A stretch of DNA of 64,000 bases from Scedosporium boydii (Eukaryota > Ascomycota > Sordariomycetes > Microascales > Microascaceae), in NCBI GenBank assembly GCA_002221725.1, contig NJFT01000077.1, forward strand, positions 96,890-160,889, written 5' to 3'. Within the stretch, counting starts at the first letter, position 1, and each line of letters begins with the position of its first letter. A program made the position numbers and the translations under genes. Shown piece after piece: positions 22,320 to 33,519 of the stretch. The notes under the pieces were generated by a model, which ran no database searches, had not been told where the DNA came from, and saw only the letters and a program-made list of their open reading frames with translations.

Positions 22320-24139
22320 ATGGCCGATCTCTCTGCCCACACCCAGGGAGATGCCCCTCTCCCCGTATGTAAACCTCTGCGTACAAAAGCCGTGTCAAAG
22401 CGGTGGAACTAACTGAGCGCCGCTCTAGGTCCCGCCAACGACGAGCTCTATCCAGCCCCCCTCCGCCACCATCCCGACAATGTCTGCGCCTGCCCCCCTT
22501 CTCCGACCCGCTCTCGGCGGCCGTGGCGGACGAGCCCCGAGGTTAGGCCTCGCGATTCCCGCTTCCCCTAACGTCAAGGCCGTGTCTCCAGCTGGCGGTC
22601 CTGCCCCCGCACCCTCGAGGCCACCCCTTCCTACACTGAACATCAACACCCCTGCGGGCAGCAAAGTTTCTGCTTATTCACAACCGCCTCGAAGTAGCAA
22701 TATCCAGCCCGGCCAATCTGCTGGCGGCGGCAGCGAGAGCAGCGCCGCCCATTCTAGGTCGGGCAGCTTTGGTCCTTTCGATGGTCGAGCGAGCAATCCC
22801 ACGTCAGCTGGCTCTCAATACTCCGCCCTTTCCTTCGCATCACAGTTCGGCCTCGATGTTTCAAGGGCACAGGGGACTCCCGATCCGGTGTCTGCCGTGG
22901 GTTCCTTATACTCTGAACGGAGCGACGGCGGCGTGGGTATGGAGCGGGACGGTAGCCTACAGGGTCTTGAGGCCTTTGACCAGCTGAGTCTCGACCGTGG
23001 CCGAACGAAGGACGTTGAGGAGCTCGACAACGAGGCGTGGCAGATTGCCAATATGGAGAAGAGGATAGTCCAGCTCGGAAGCCTCGGCGAGGGTGCTGGT
23101 GGTGCTGTGACGAAGTGTATGCTTAAGGGCGGGAAGACGGTGTTCGCTCTCAAGGTTCGTCCATCACTAGGCCTCGCCACTTTTTACTCTTATTCCAAGA
23201 TAGGAACTAACTAGAGTATAGGTCATTACTTCGAACCCCGACCCAGATGTTAAGAAGCAAATCGTCCGAGAGCTCGACTTCAACAAGGGCTGCGCTTCAG
23301 AGCACATCTGTCGCTACTACGGTGCTTTCGTGGATCCTTCGACGGCTAGCATTTTTATCGCCATGGAGTTCTGCGAAGGCGGATCCCTCGACAGCATCTA
23401 CAAAGAGGTAAAGCGTCTCGGCGGTCGCACGGGAGAAAAAGTTTTGGGCAAGGTGGCCGAGGGCGTCTTGGGCGGTCTCACATATCTTCACAGTCGGCGC
23501 ATCATTCACCGTGATATAAAACCTTCCAACATTCTGCTATGTCGCAATGGCGAGGTGAAGCTGTGCGACTTTGGCGTGTCAGGCGATTTCGGCACCAAGG
23601 GTGAGGCGGATACGTTTATCGGGACCAGCTACTACATGGCGCCCGAGCGAATCACGGGCAAGTCGTATACCATTACGTCCGACGTGTGGTCCACTGGCGT
23701 CACCCTGCTTGAGGTCGCACAGCATCGGTTCCCCTTCCCTGCGGATGGCACAGAGATGCAGCCTCGCGCAGGGTTGATTGACCTGCTGACGTACATTGTC
23801 CGCCAACCCATTCCGAAACTGAAGGATGAGCCGGAGAATAATATCGTGTGGAGCGACAACTTCAAATACTTTATTGAGTGCTGGTGAGTTTTTATATATT
23901 TTGACTCGAAAATATATTTCGGTCATCACCCAAACCTGCTCTGCGCTTGTATGCTGTGGATTTGACTAACTTGCTTGGTGAATAGTCTCGAGAAAGAGGG
24001 ATCTAGGAGGGCGACGCCGTGGAGGATGCTAGAGCACCCATGGATGGTCGAGATGAAGGCGAAACGAGTTAATATGAGCAAATTCCTCTCCCAGGTCTGG
24101 GGCTGGGATGAGCAGCAGGCCCCCCCCGCGGCGGCTTAG
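22320..24139 (+). CDS. MKK1: MAP kinase kinase of the cell-wall-integrity pathway (Mkk1/2-type)
   Basis: This is the dual-specificity kinase that activates the Slt2/Mps1-type MAPK. Exons are 22320-22364, 22429-23154, 23222-23883 and 23986-24139 (528 aa). All introns (64, 67 and 102 bp) are GT-AG and the joins keep frame. The N-terminal 200 residues are Pro/Ser/Gly-rich and disordered. The kinase domain follows: the catalytic lysine in VFALK (residue 257) is at the exon 2/3 junction, then [13 protein letters not shown] (Asp355), CDFGVSG (Asp373), an activation loop with candidate phosphosites Ser377 and Thr388, [10 protein letters not shown], and [20 protein letters not shown]. The last feature plus [20 protein letters not shown] is typical of Mkk1/MkkA rather than Ste7 or Pbs2. 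The gene converges on PUS7. Confidence 0.92.
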
Positions 24140-24773
24140 ACGTCGAATTGATTCTTGAATGGGGAAAGGACTGTTTGACATTTCCTTTCCCTGGCAGCTC
24201 ATCATTCCGTTGTGGCCCTGCGGGAGCTGCAATTATACCTGTCGAGGTTACACTACCGACGAATCTATCATAGGCCAGACCAGACTGTTTCGAGAAACGA
24301 ACAAAAGAATACTCGGGAGGTGGATAGGTTAAAGAGCACACGAAGGCTGTATCCCGCCTTTTGGGATATGAAAGATGGCCCACTCTCCTCTTCGGTTCCC
24401 TTTGATTTTGGGTTTCGCCGTATTTTCCTTTTTGACATCAATGGCATGAACGGCTTAGCGGTCTCGGTGGATTGGTTTCATGTCGGAGAAGGAAATGGAT
24501 GGGATGAATGAATGGTATTGGATGTGTACAGCCAGTTTGTTTTGGTTTTGGTTTACTCTTGGAATCCAAGGAGAATATGATAGCATGAAAGCAAACTTTT
24601 TTCTACCCATGAAGGCGCGCATGTTTGGGATGTGATGATCGGGGTGTCAGGCTGATACGTGCCATCCAGTCCCTCAGCGACATGATGTGTTCTGGAGGCA
24701 TCTGAAGTTGTTGCATTGGTTTAGGACAAATACCGTCTACACTCCAGACTTAAAGCAAGAACTTTTATATCAT
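24140..24773. other. Convergent 3' region between MKK1 and PUS7
   Basis: About 630 bases holding the 3' ends of two convergent genes, with T-rich stretches and no separate gene. Overlapping 3' UTRs are likely given the spacing, which is inference. Confidence 0.6.
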
Positions 24774-27194
24774 TCAAGACCGACCGCCTGCAGCTTGCTC
24801 ATCAGGCGCAAGACCCATCTCCCTGATAGCCACCGTCGCATATGCACTCCTACCCAGTTGAAAGTGCAAAATAGCAGCAACCTTGCCCGCCACAGGGGTA
24901 GTCGTCTCCTCCGCCCCCGTCATCTCCACATCCGCGGGCGCCTCCACCCCGCCCTCCGACTCGAGCTTCGTCTTCTTGGCGGGATTTTCCTCTTCTTCCT
25001 CACCTTCCAAGTTTCTCTTTCCAACACCACCACGCTTCTGCTTCCTCGCCTGTTCCTCCTGCTCCCTCTTCTCCTTCATGAGAAGGTCTAGGTCCGTAGG
25101 GTACATCTGCTCATTGTCATCCACGTAGGCGCGCACCTCTACGCTCGGCGCATCGAGGAACCGCGTGATAAGGTGTCTATACCTCCCAGGCACCGTAAAC
25201 TCCTTGTGGCTCTTTGGTAAATTCAAAGGATCCAGAGCGCCGTTCTCGGGACGGCCCATGAACTCGCGGTAGAATTCGCCGACGGCGTTGTTCGGGAGGA
25301 GCGTGCTTGTTCCGGCGCTGGGGAGAACGACGTCGAAGATGGTGTAGGCGCCGCTCGCGGCTTCTTCGGCGGTTAAAGGCCGGGCGGAGACGGCGATTTC
25401 ATCGTCGTCATCTTCCGGAAGATCGGTGACTACTTCTTCTTCGTCTCCGCCGGCTTCGGTTTGTTCTGCGGCAGCAGATTTGTCGTCGATGATGACAAGG
25501 TCGCCTTCTACGACTGTTCCGCCGTAGAGAGACCAGCGCTTGCTAGCCGCGTGGTTCCACACGTAGGATTGGTAGGCGTGGAGGTAGAGCGAGCGTAGAT
25601 TCCGGGGTAGGTGGAGCAGGGCACCGGCGTAGTCCCCGCGTGAGCTCGGCGATCGGCCGAGGTGGTTGATGATTGTGGACTCGGCGACGAAGCGCTTGGG
25701 GAGGTGTTTCAGGGCCTGGGCGGTGTTGTGCTGGGTTTGGAAGACGTGGCAGGCGAGCGCACGGTTGTACTCGTCGTGCCTGGCGTTACTCTTCGGTAGG
25801 TCTGCGGGAGGCGGGTCATCGAGCACCGAGGGGTCGTATTGCAGAAGGGCGTTGACTGCCTCCTCTAACTTGCCGCCCATGATCATCATGCCGATCTTGT
25901 TGGTGCCCGTCGCGTAGCTGCCGAAGCGTTGGTGGCCGAAGTAGTTGATCCAGCCGTTTTTGTACATGCTGTCCAGCGTCCCTTGTAAGGAAGACTGGAG
26001 GGTCTCGACTCTTTCGGATACAGGCTTTTCCTGGTCCTGGGAAAAGTGGCAGTCTTTCACGACAATGGTGAATTCGTTGCCCTTGAGCTGGCCGAGACGT
26101 ATGGCGTCATGGCTATACATGTAATCGCCGGTCTTCATGCCGTAGAGCTTAGGGTTAAGCCTCGCAAGGTCAGTCGCTGTCCGCTGGCGGACGGAGCAGC
26201 GCTGCACGGTGGCCGCGCGGCGGTCCTTGGTCCCGGCGAAGTGGATCGAGCGGGACTTGAGCGCCAGCATGCGGGATATGAGGCTCACGGCCTCCATGGT
26301 GTCTCGATTCTCTTTGAAGAGGGTGAAGTGGAGGAATTCGCCGCTGCCGGGACAGTCGACGCGGAGCTTGGAACCTTTGTTCTTGTTCTTGGTGCGGTTG
26401 GATTTGCGCTTGCTGGCGACGATGGCGCCCGTTGGATCGGTTGTGGTGTCGATTTCGGACTTAAATATCCTTCTCACTTCCTATGCCAATGTACTCTAGT
26501 CAGTCTTTCTCTGTGCGGAAAGTCCTACGGGGAAGAACATGGTGCTTGTTCTCTTTTCGGGCCGAGTCGTACTTGGTGAATCTTGGATCTTGTTGCTTTG
26601 TCTTCGATGAGACCAGTGCTGGCCGAAGTCTTCGCCTGCGCGTTGGCAGATTTGTACATGTCTACCAGTTTCTCTGCAAACTCAGCTGACGTGAGGTCTT
26701 TGAGAGCTGCTACGTCCTCTGCTGGGATATCCGGCTTCTCGGGAGCATCATTCTCCGACGAGGGAGTTGGAGGTGGCCGGTTGTTCTGCGGCGAACGTTA
26801 GAGAGGTGACCAGAAATTTCATGTACAATAGGTAGTATACGTACATCTTTGGGTGTCTCAATGTTGCAATTCCTCAAGTGCAAGACAGTTCCGTCCTTCT
26901 GAATTTCATTGACCAGGAAGTCAGTACGTCTACATAAGAATATACATCAGTCTCTGCGAACACTTCAAGCCATTCCGGCTTCCTAGTTCCTCGCCATTGG
27001 TCCCCCACCACCCAGCCGTTCATTCAGAACACATCAGTTCGAAAGGAGAAAGAAAAGAAGCGTCCATCTTAAATATACCTGTGTCGCATGATTCCCTGCC
27101 AGAACGTCGGTGGAATCGACACCCTCTCAGTAATGCCAATGGAGGTGTCAAAGGCTGCGCTGCTGCGCTGGATATCGGGGCGGGCAGACGCCAT
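24774..27194 (-). CDS. PUS7: Multisubstrate tRNA/snRNA/mRNA pseudouridine synthase Pus7 (TruD family)
   Basis: It isomerises uridine to pseudouridine in tRNA, U2 snRNA and mRNA. Exons read down the minus strand are 27079-27194 (ATG at 27194, MASARPDIQRSS), 26845-26929, 26573-26785 and 24774-26480. Introns are GT-AG with GTATAT, GTACGT and GTACGA donors. The product is 706 aa. TruD family blocks are RRTDFLVNEIQ across exons 1-2, FAGTKDRRAATVQRCSV with catalytic Asp224, and NYFGHQRFGSYATG. The KIHQ/EVRRIFKS block crosses the last intron and confirms that junction. An Asp/Glu-rich insertion and a Lys-rich segment (residues about 490-530 and 615-660) are typical of fungal Pus7. The gene is divergent from the SRA gene, 2.3 kb away. 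Confidence 0.92.
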
Positions 27195-29463
27195 TTGGAA
27201 AATACGCTGAAATACTCGCGTTAGATGCTGGGAGGGAGCCGCTTTTATCATGAACGGGCTTCAAAGTCCCATATCCTGTGATAAAACACTCGGTGGGTGT
27301 GAGATTTTCTCATCTAAGAGCAATTCGATGTGAAGAATAAAAATAAAAAATGAAATTGAAGTCAAGCTCCTAACTCCCACCCGGCGACAGCTGGTCTTCC
27401 ATCAAAGCTACGATAGCTTTTTCAACCAGTTGTCAACAGCTGCTAGTTCTTGGAGCCAGCGTGCTTGTCTCCCATTCCCCTTTCAATCATGATGATAGTG
27501 CGGGAGGGATCGTCATGGGGCACACAAGAGATTTCTAAGTTACAGTCAAGTTCACTGGTTGGTCTGGGACTCTGGGGTCTTTACTTTCCTGCAGAGAGAC
27601 TCGTGGATATCCATTCCAAGCTGCAGAAGCCAACGCAAGCGCATCCATTAATTGGTTTGAGGACAGGGAAAATGGCTGCTTGCCGCGAGGCACGTCACAA
27701 CGGTTTCCGTCTTCCAGAACTTCGAAGAGCGCTATTGGCGGTAGCGGCATCCTTTCCGAAAAGAAAACGGGCGCTGAATGGAGGATTGACGGCCTCTGTG
27801 GAGTGTGCCATTGACAACATCTGTGCTGCTGCCCGTCCCATCCCATCCGCCTGGGTAGATCCAAGCTCAGGTTCATTCATCTAAGCTGTATTAAGACCGG
27901 GACGCTTGACTTGAGCTTGGGCAATCGAGATCGAGAATACTACGAAGTGGTGTATCGACGCGGGTCAGAGAGACGTGATATCGGACGAAACACCGCCAAT
28001 TAATCAACTGGGGCGTCAATGCTTTCGCAAACACACTCCTCGCAAGGTTCCTGGGAATAATGCATGCAATCTCAATTTTCCTCTCACTTTAAGCCTGTCC
28101 AGTCACAGGCCACGGTTCTCTTCTTCGATGTCACTCACGACGAGGGACGCCATGAAAGACCCCAATTCAACGCGTATCATTGATGTCCCCTTTTCATCCG
28201 AGCTCCGCAAAGCTCAAGCTCATCTAGGACCCCAGGACCCCAGCACATCAAATGGTTGCATTATTACGAAGTACACTAGCAATCCAAAAGCTCTGGGTAC
28301 CACTCCGATCACCTTGGGTCAATGCTCTTGGTGTTGTACATACGAAGTATACCTCTTCGAACAGTCTTCGCGTCAGCATTGCTTGACACGTTTACGAAAT
28401 ATTGATGAAAGAATTGGCTTTAAGCTTTGAGCTAGGCGAAACTTCTTTAGGTCTCCGTTGCATCAGTTGATCCGTTTCCCGCACGCTTACGATGATGAGA
28501 CCAACCCTCTCTCTACCTCGGTCTCGGCCGGGACATTTCGAAAGCCACAAAATCCCGAGAGTCAAAGACGCGGCGGCTCTGGATTGTCACTGATTACACG
28601 ACAGGCAGCGCCTCGCATCATACGAAGCCCATCACTGATCCTCCAATGTCCCCGACCCCGAACCGCCGGGACGCCATGCCAGATACGAAGTCGACACCAC
28701 CATCTTTCCCCCCCTTTCCAATTTCCTCATTGCAAGGAAATCCATCCTGCGCTAGAACACATGGTGGGTCTGTTTGCTTCTGATGGCTGCCACACTTCCC
28801 CCTTGCCACACTGTCCATTTGGAAGCTCTCCACAGAAAAGAAAAACCCTGGAAAAGTCCTCATCTGCAAGGAGCTCCGGGTGCGGCTCGCATGTGGATCC
28901 CTGCCCTGTGTCTAGAACTCTATATGTTATGAAGTACGAAGTAGATCTATCCTAGAAATTTCCCCCCTCTTCCCCATGTTCGCACGTCCCCAGTCGAGAT
29001 TCGTGATAATAGACGCGGGACAAGGGGAGATTGAGCTGTCAGAACAATAGTCATTGTTCTCCTCCGCACTTCGCTTCTTGATCCAAGCTTTCTCAACCGC
29101 CGCTACCGTTTCCTCTCCGGTGACCGACGCGAGAAAGGCTTCTGCATGCTGCCATCTTGAGGTTGGACATGCGCTGCCTTGCAGTCGTTGGTGCTTTTTC
29201 AAGTTGATTGGAATGAATGAAATGTTTGCTTCTTCCTCTTCTTCATCCGACGAAGTAATTACCCTTCGTCCGACCCCGAAATTGACACACACTTTCTCGC
29301 TCGACTTGGATATCTACAAGTTGGAACGAACGACCCAAGTGGTCTTGTGGCCGTCCCTTTTGCTCCCTTCCTCTCTCTCGCCTCCGGGGAATTCCAACAT
29401 CTCCCTTGAAAACCTACCGTAACTCCCACAATCTACATCCACATCCCCCTTACCTCTCCCATC
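27195..29463. other. Intergenic region of 2.3 kb between PUS7 and the SRA gene
   Basis: No gene is supported. The only long frames (27450-27884 plus, 28458-28955 plus, 28927-29292 minus) have no recognised domain, and the last lacks an ATG start. The region carries three perfect TACGAAGTA copies and several near copies, the densest cluster in the window. Confidence 0.5.
28265..28943 (+). repeat. Cluster of the dispersed 9-bp motif
   Basis: Three perfect copies of TACGAAGTA begin at 28265, 28341 and 28935, all in the same orientation, with one-to-two-base variants at 28621 and 28684 between them. Five occurrences in under 700 bases make this the densest group in the window. Confidence 0.75.
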
Positions 29464-30742
29464 ATGCCTCAATCCGAGGGAAGTTCACCAACCCACACCC
29501 GGGCGAATTCCAACGCCTCGACCACCCACGCTCCCAAGCGAGCAAAACTCCCCGTCCTCGCCCGAATCTGCGACGACATCCGCGCCTCCATCCTTGGCTA
29601 CCGACCTCCCGGGCCCTGGCCCCACCTTACCGAGCTCTCCAGCCTCGTAGCGGCCTTTCTCCAAGACGAGGAGACGCCCTCCATGCACGTCAACTTCGAG
29701 ACCATCAAGGCGTGCCGTCTTGACAAGCTCCTCGAGGACATCTTAGATCCTAAACACCATCCGCGGAGGCCGCCCGAAGAGCTGCGCGAGCTTGTGGCTA
29801 ATGCGGAGCGCTTGCAGATGGCGTGGATGGGGAGGTTTGGGGAGGAGTATGCTTCCATTGATGAGATGAGGGGGAATGAGCTTGTTCAGGCGGGGCAGTT
29901 GAGGGATCTGTACTTCAGTATTCAGGACGGGAAGCCTGGGTGGAGGATACGTAGGTTTAGGAGGCCGTCTGAGGAGCTTACGACCACGTCTTTCGAACCA
30001 GGACAGTAAGTTGCCCTTTGGGGGTTTGGGACAGAGACCTTTTTTTTCCTCCCCCGCCTCCCCCTTCCTTCTCTCACTCTCTTCTCTCTTCTTTACTGAC
30101 TCTTTTGCCAAAGATGGTTCGTCAACATGGCGAGCGCTTATCGCAACGGCATGGCCGGCGACTCCATGGAGACTCTGTCCAAGAATGGCATGAAGGTCCT
30201 ACCGCTTCTTTGGGGCAGGGAAGAACGAAACGACCGGGAGACGACGCGATATACTCGAGACGGAGGCGCATCAGAGATGGTCCACTCTCTGCTCTCCCAT
30301 GTGGGCCAGCGGATACATATTCTCCGGGGCCACAAGCTCCGCAGTCCCTACGCCCCAGAAGCGGGCGTCCGCTACGACGGAATGTAAGTATCCAAGCACA
30401 CACAGACATTCTTTCTCTCCCCCTCACCTTCCCCTCGTGTTGTGACTTGAAGTCGCGTTCGCTTCTCGCAGCCGTCTAATACCCAAGTCCGATAGATACA
30501 TCCTCCGCAGCTTCGGCCTCAAGCTTGATCCCCTCACCGACACCTACCGCATGACCCTCACCATCGAGCAAGCCTCAGGCCAAGAGCGCGTGGAAGCTTT
30601 CCTGGCCATACCTCGGCCTTCGCAGCTCGACGACTGGCGTCTGTACGAGAGGATAGAGGAGGGCGAGATTCAGAGGGTGGGCAAAGATGGGTTTGAGACG
30701 TGGCGGGAAATGCAGAAGGAGGAGGATCGCGTTGCCTTCTAG
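29464..30742 (+). CDS. SRA/YDG-domain protein (candidate modified-cytosine reader)
   Basis: Three exons: 29464-30005, 30114-30383 and 30472-30742, with GTAAGT donors for both introns (360 aa). SRA domains bind DNA carrying methylated or hydroxymethylated cytosine. Visible SRA features, in order: an AYRNGMAGDS segment, YTRDGGASE, GQRIHILRGH (the conserved V/I-x-V/I-x-R-G strand), PYAP then GVRYDG (the YDG motif), and RLIPKSDRYILRSFG after the last junction. The N-terminal 150 residues, with KLPVLARICDDIRASILGYRP, are helical and unassigned. No RING, PHD or SET domain is attached, unlike UHRF1 or plant SUVH proteins. The region that forms the cytosine-flipping pocket in UHRF1 is poorly conserved by eye, so base specificity cannot be predicted. 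Confidence 0.78.
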
Positions 30743-31874
30743 CTCGAATCGCGGGCGAAGGGTTTTCGATTCAGTGGGATACTGTGGGTGAGTTCTTCGG
30801 CGCAGCTCATGATGGGAGGACTTCTGCGGGCTATAACGAGGAAAATTGATGCCCGGGGTTTCATGGTAATTATGTATGGAGGGTGGAAATGCGCGGAAAA
30901 TTGGATGGAAAAGGGTGAGTTTGTATGAAAATAGGATGAAACGGGATGGAAAACAGGGTTTCTCGTGTGGCTGCCACCCGTCTGTTCAGTCAGGGCACCA
31001 CATTTAGAGAGGACGATAGCAATCTGGGGACAAGTTGGGCGCTAGATGCTGTATGATTTGGTGTAATACTATAATAAACATTCCAAGGGCAAGCCTCAGA
31101 GAATGGCAACTGGAATGGAGTCCTTGATAAGATTTTCCACCATCACCAGACCTCCTTTCAACTACTCTACATCAATCATCCGGGATTGTCGAATTCCCCC
31201 AACATAAGAAGAGCAGAAAAAAAAGTTGTAAAAGCCCTCAACTGGTTTCGAACCAACAACCTCTACCCCACTCCCCCCTTAATGGAGCTACCACTAAGCT
31301 CTGGGTGAGGTTCTGCATTTTTCCTCTAGGGGCTGGGACGAATTATTGACAGGCAATTATACGGCATCAGATGCCCTTCTGGTATATCGCAGCCTTTTTC
31401 ACCTTTCCGGGGGTTGTACTGAGGATTTATGTAACATGAACAGCATCAAATTACCGAAGACAGGGGAGTCTCTGTCAAGAACCGTCAACCCAGTTCAAAG
31501 GCTGAAGTGTGTCCATAGACCGTTCAGCTCGGGGATAGGGAAGGGAAGGCTGAATTCCAATCCCGGTTTGCTATCGAGAGATGGCGAGGCCATCGCGAAG
31601 AGCCGGCTACGTAGTTTTGGTCTGAGACCAAGTATTCCCCAGAGATTATCTAGAAGTTCATCTGGTTCAGCTCGTAGATGTATCAATTGATTGGAAAGGG
31701 GAATCCTGGACAATAACAGAGGGGAGGGTTGAACATGATGTCGTCAGTTGAGGTCAGCTACGGCTTGGCTTATATCAATGTACGAAGTAGTGCGGAGGCG
31801 GGGTAGATTTCTGGTCGCAAAATCTCAAACCACTCCCACCAAACACTCATACCCGTCACCTCGTGCGCAACACA
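30743..31874. other. Intergenic region with a tRNA-like element
   Basis: Contains the 3' flank of the SRA gene, a tRNA-like element at 31217-31312 (separate entry) and one TACGAAGTA copy at 31781, 94 bases before the ATG of the prolyl isomerase gene. No protein gene is seen. Confidence 0.55.
31217..31312 (-). pseudogene. Degenerate tRNA-like Pol III element
   Basis: Read on the minus strand there is an A-box-like AGAGCTTAGTGGTA (31289-31302), then about 34 bases later a B-box-like GGTTCGAAACC (31244-31254) within a plausible T-arm (GTTGG/CCAGT). A run of eight T follows (complement of 31217-31224), which would serve as a Pol III terminator. The acceptor arms pair only partly (CCTCA with TGAGG) and I cannot fold a proper anticodon arm. 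It is therefore not a normal tRNA. It could be a decayed tRNA or a tRNA-derived short element. Confidence 0.35.
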
Positions 31875-32497
31875 ATGGCCAAAGCGAAAGGAAACGACAA
31901 AAAGGCAGCGGGCCCCGCCAAGGGCAAGGGAGGCAAGGCCGACAAGGAAGAGAAACAGGTCAAGGGCGCGCAGTCAATCAATGTGCGCCACATTCTCGTA
32001 CGTACATTACTTGCCTACGACCGACCTTAGCTGGGAACCATACTCCCGCCCTACCGTCGATAATTCTCGAGAAATGAGTTCCTTTCTCTAATTCGTCATA
32101 TAGTGCGAGAAACATGGAAAGAAGGAAGAGGCCCTAGCAAAGCTGAGGGATGGTGCCAAATTTGACGAAGTTGCGCGCGAGTTTTCGGAGGACAAGGCGA
32201 GGCAAGGTGAGTGAAGCTCGCCAACAAAGAACTTACGGGCTCGTTTCTGTTAACGGACTGGGAATTCTTAGGCGGCTCCCTTGGTTGGAAGACAAGGGGT
32301 AGCCTTGACCCGAAGTTTGAAGAGGTGGCATTCGCTCTCGAAGCTAGTTCGACTGGTAACCCCAAGATTGGCGAGGCTAAGACTGGGTTTGGATACCACA
32401 TTATTATGGTAAGTGATCCCGTGTCCTCCATACACCAAGGTCCATCTCGCTTGAGAGGCCTACTAAACGTCCTCAACAGGTCGAGGGCAGGAAATGA
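31875..32497 (+). CDS. PIN4: Parvulin-type peptidyl-prolyl isomerase (Pin4/Par14 type)
   Basis: This parvulin catalyses cis-trans isomerisation of prolyl bonds; Par14 homologues associate with pre-ribosomes and chromatin. Four exons: 31875-31997, 32104-32206, 32272-32408 and a tiny last exon 32480-32497 (five codons plus stop, VEGRK). The product is 126 aa. It has a Lys/Gly-rich basic N-terminus (1-35), then the parvulin domain: [42 protein letters not shown], and [12 protein letters not shown] at the C-terminus. Length and the basic leader match Par14/Pin4. There is no WW domain, so it is not Ess1/Pin1. It is followed by the convergent eS12 gene 264 bases away. Confidence 0.93.
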
Positions 32498-32761
32498 GCT
32501 GGTAGTTGAGCTTTACAATCTTACACGCCACACACATCATGACATAGCTGTATCCCTAATGATAAAAAGAAATTGTTGCCCAACTTTTAATGTCCGTTTT
32601 TTTATTCTTAGTCGGCCATCCATTCCGTGGAGTGATGCCGGCCGAGGATGCTAGAGTACAACCAAATTTTAAACAGTTGTATCAGGATGGAAACCATCTT
32701 TTTTAGAATCTCCCATATCCTCCACTCTATACCCTAAGCCTTTGACGCCTGAAAACGCAAT

Positions 32762-33519
32762 TTACTGCTCGGTCTGGAAGTAGTTGAGGAGGATGGATCG
32801 CTCCTGAGACTCCTCACCCCAATCCTTAACGACGACGCAAGAGCAGTTGACGACCTTGCGGGCGTTACCCTCGCGGTCAAGGACGCCTAGACATTGACTA
32901 TTAGCACATAACATATTCCAGCAGGAAGAAACCCCCAAACACGAAAATTCCCTCCCCTAAAAGGAAAGCCGGGGAAAATTCGAAAGGATATGGGCCCAAA
33001 CGTACAGAGACCAGCCCACTCGCCGAGCTGCTTGCCATCGGGGACCTTGATGAGAGGGATCTTGTGCTCGGAGCAGAGAGCGATGATGAGCTTCTTGTAC
33101 GCATCCTCCTCGCAGGACTCGTTGAGCACACACATGTGCGCTTGGCGGCGGTCGAGGGCCTTGGAAGCCTCACGGAGACCGCGGGCGAGACCGTCGTGCA
33201 TGAGGGCGAGCTTCAAGACACCCTTGAGGGCGTCGAGAACGGACATCTGGCCCTTGGAGGCGGCATCGGCAGACACCTCAACCTCCTCGGAAACTTCGGG
33301 GGCGTTCTTCTCTTCTACGTCCGACTATGGGCACGGAAAAAGCATTAGGTTAGTCCATTATCCGAAAAAATAAACATTATATATTTTCCCCCGCCCGTTT
33401 CTCTCAATTGTTGCGCTCTCCTCCAAGACCTCGAAAGAGGCCGTCGTCTCGCAGGAATCGATTGAGAGGGCCGATGGAACGTATTCGAAAATCGATTTCA
33501 AGGGGGAGTTGCTCACCAT
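32762..33519 (-). CDS. RPS12: Cytosolic ribosomal protein eS12
   Basis: This is a 40S subunit protein. Three exons on the minus strand: 33517-33519, 33006-33324 and 32762-32886 (148 aa). The first coding exon is only the ATG itself, followed immediately by a GTGAGC donor; the 192-bp intron ends CCATAG and the protein continues [18 protein letters not shown]. The body ([60 protein letters not shown]) and the C-terminus ([25 protein letters not shown]) are unmistakable eS12. The second intron has a GTACGT donor. The gene is divergent from the uS8 gene and shares its upstream region. Confidence 0.95.

Noticed and set aside
28927..29292. 121-codon frame on the minus strand with an acidic stretch
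   Set aside because: The frame begins at GTG without an upstream ATG, sits in motif-rich intergenic DNA and has no recognisable family.
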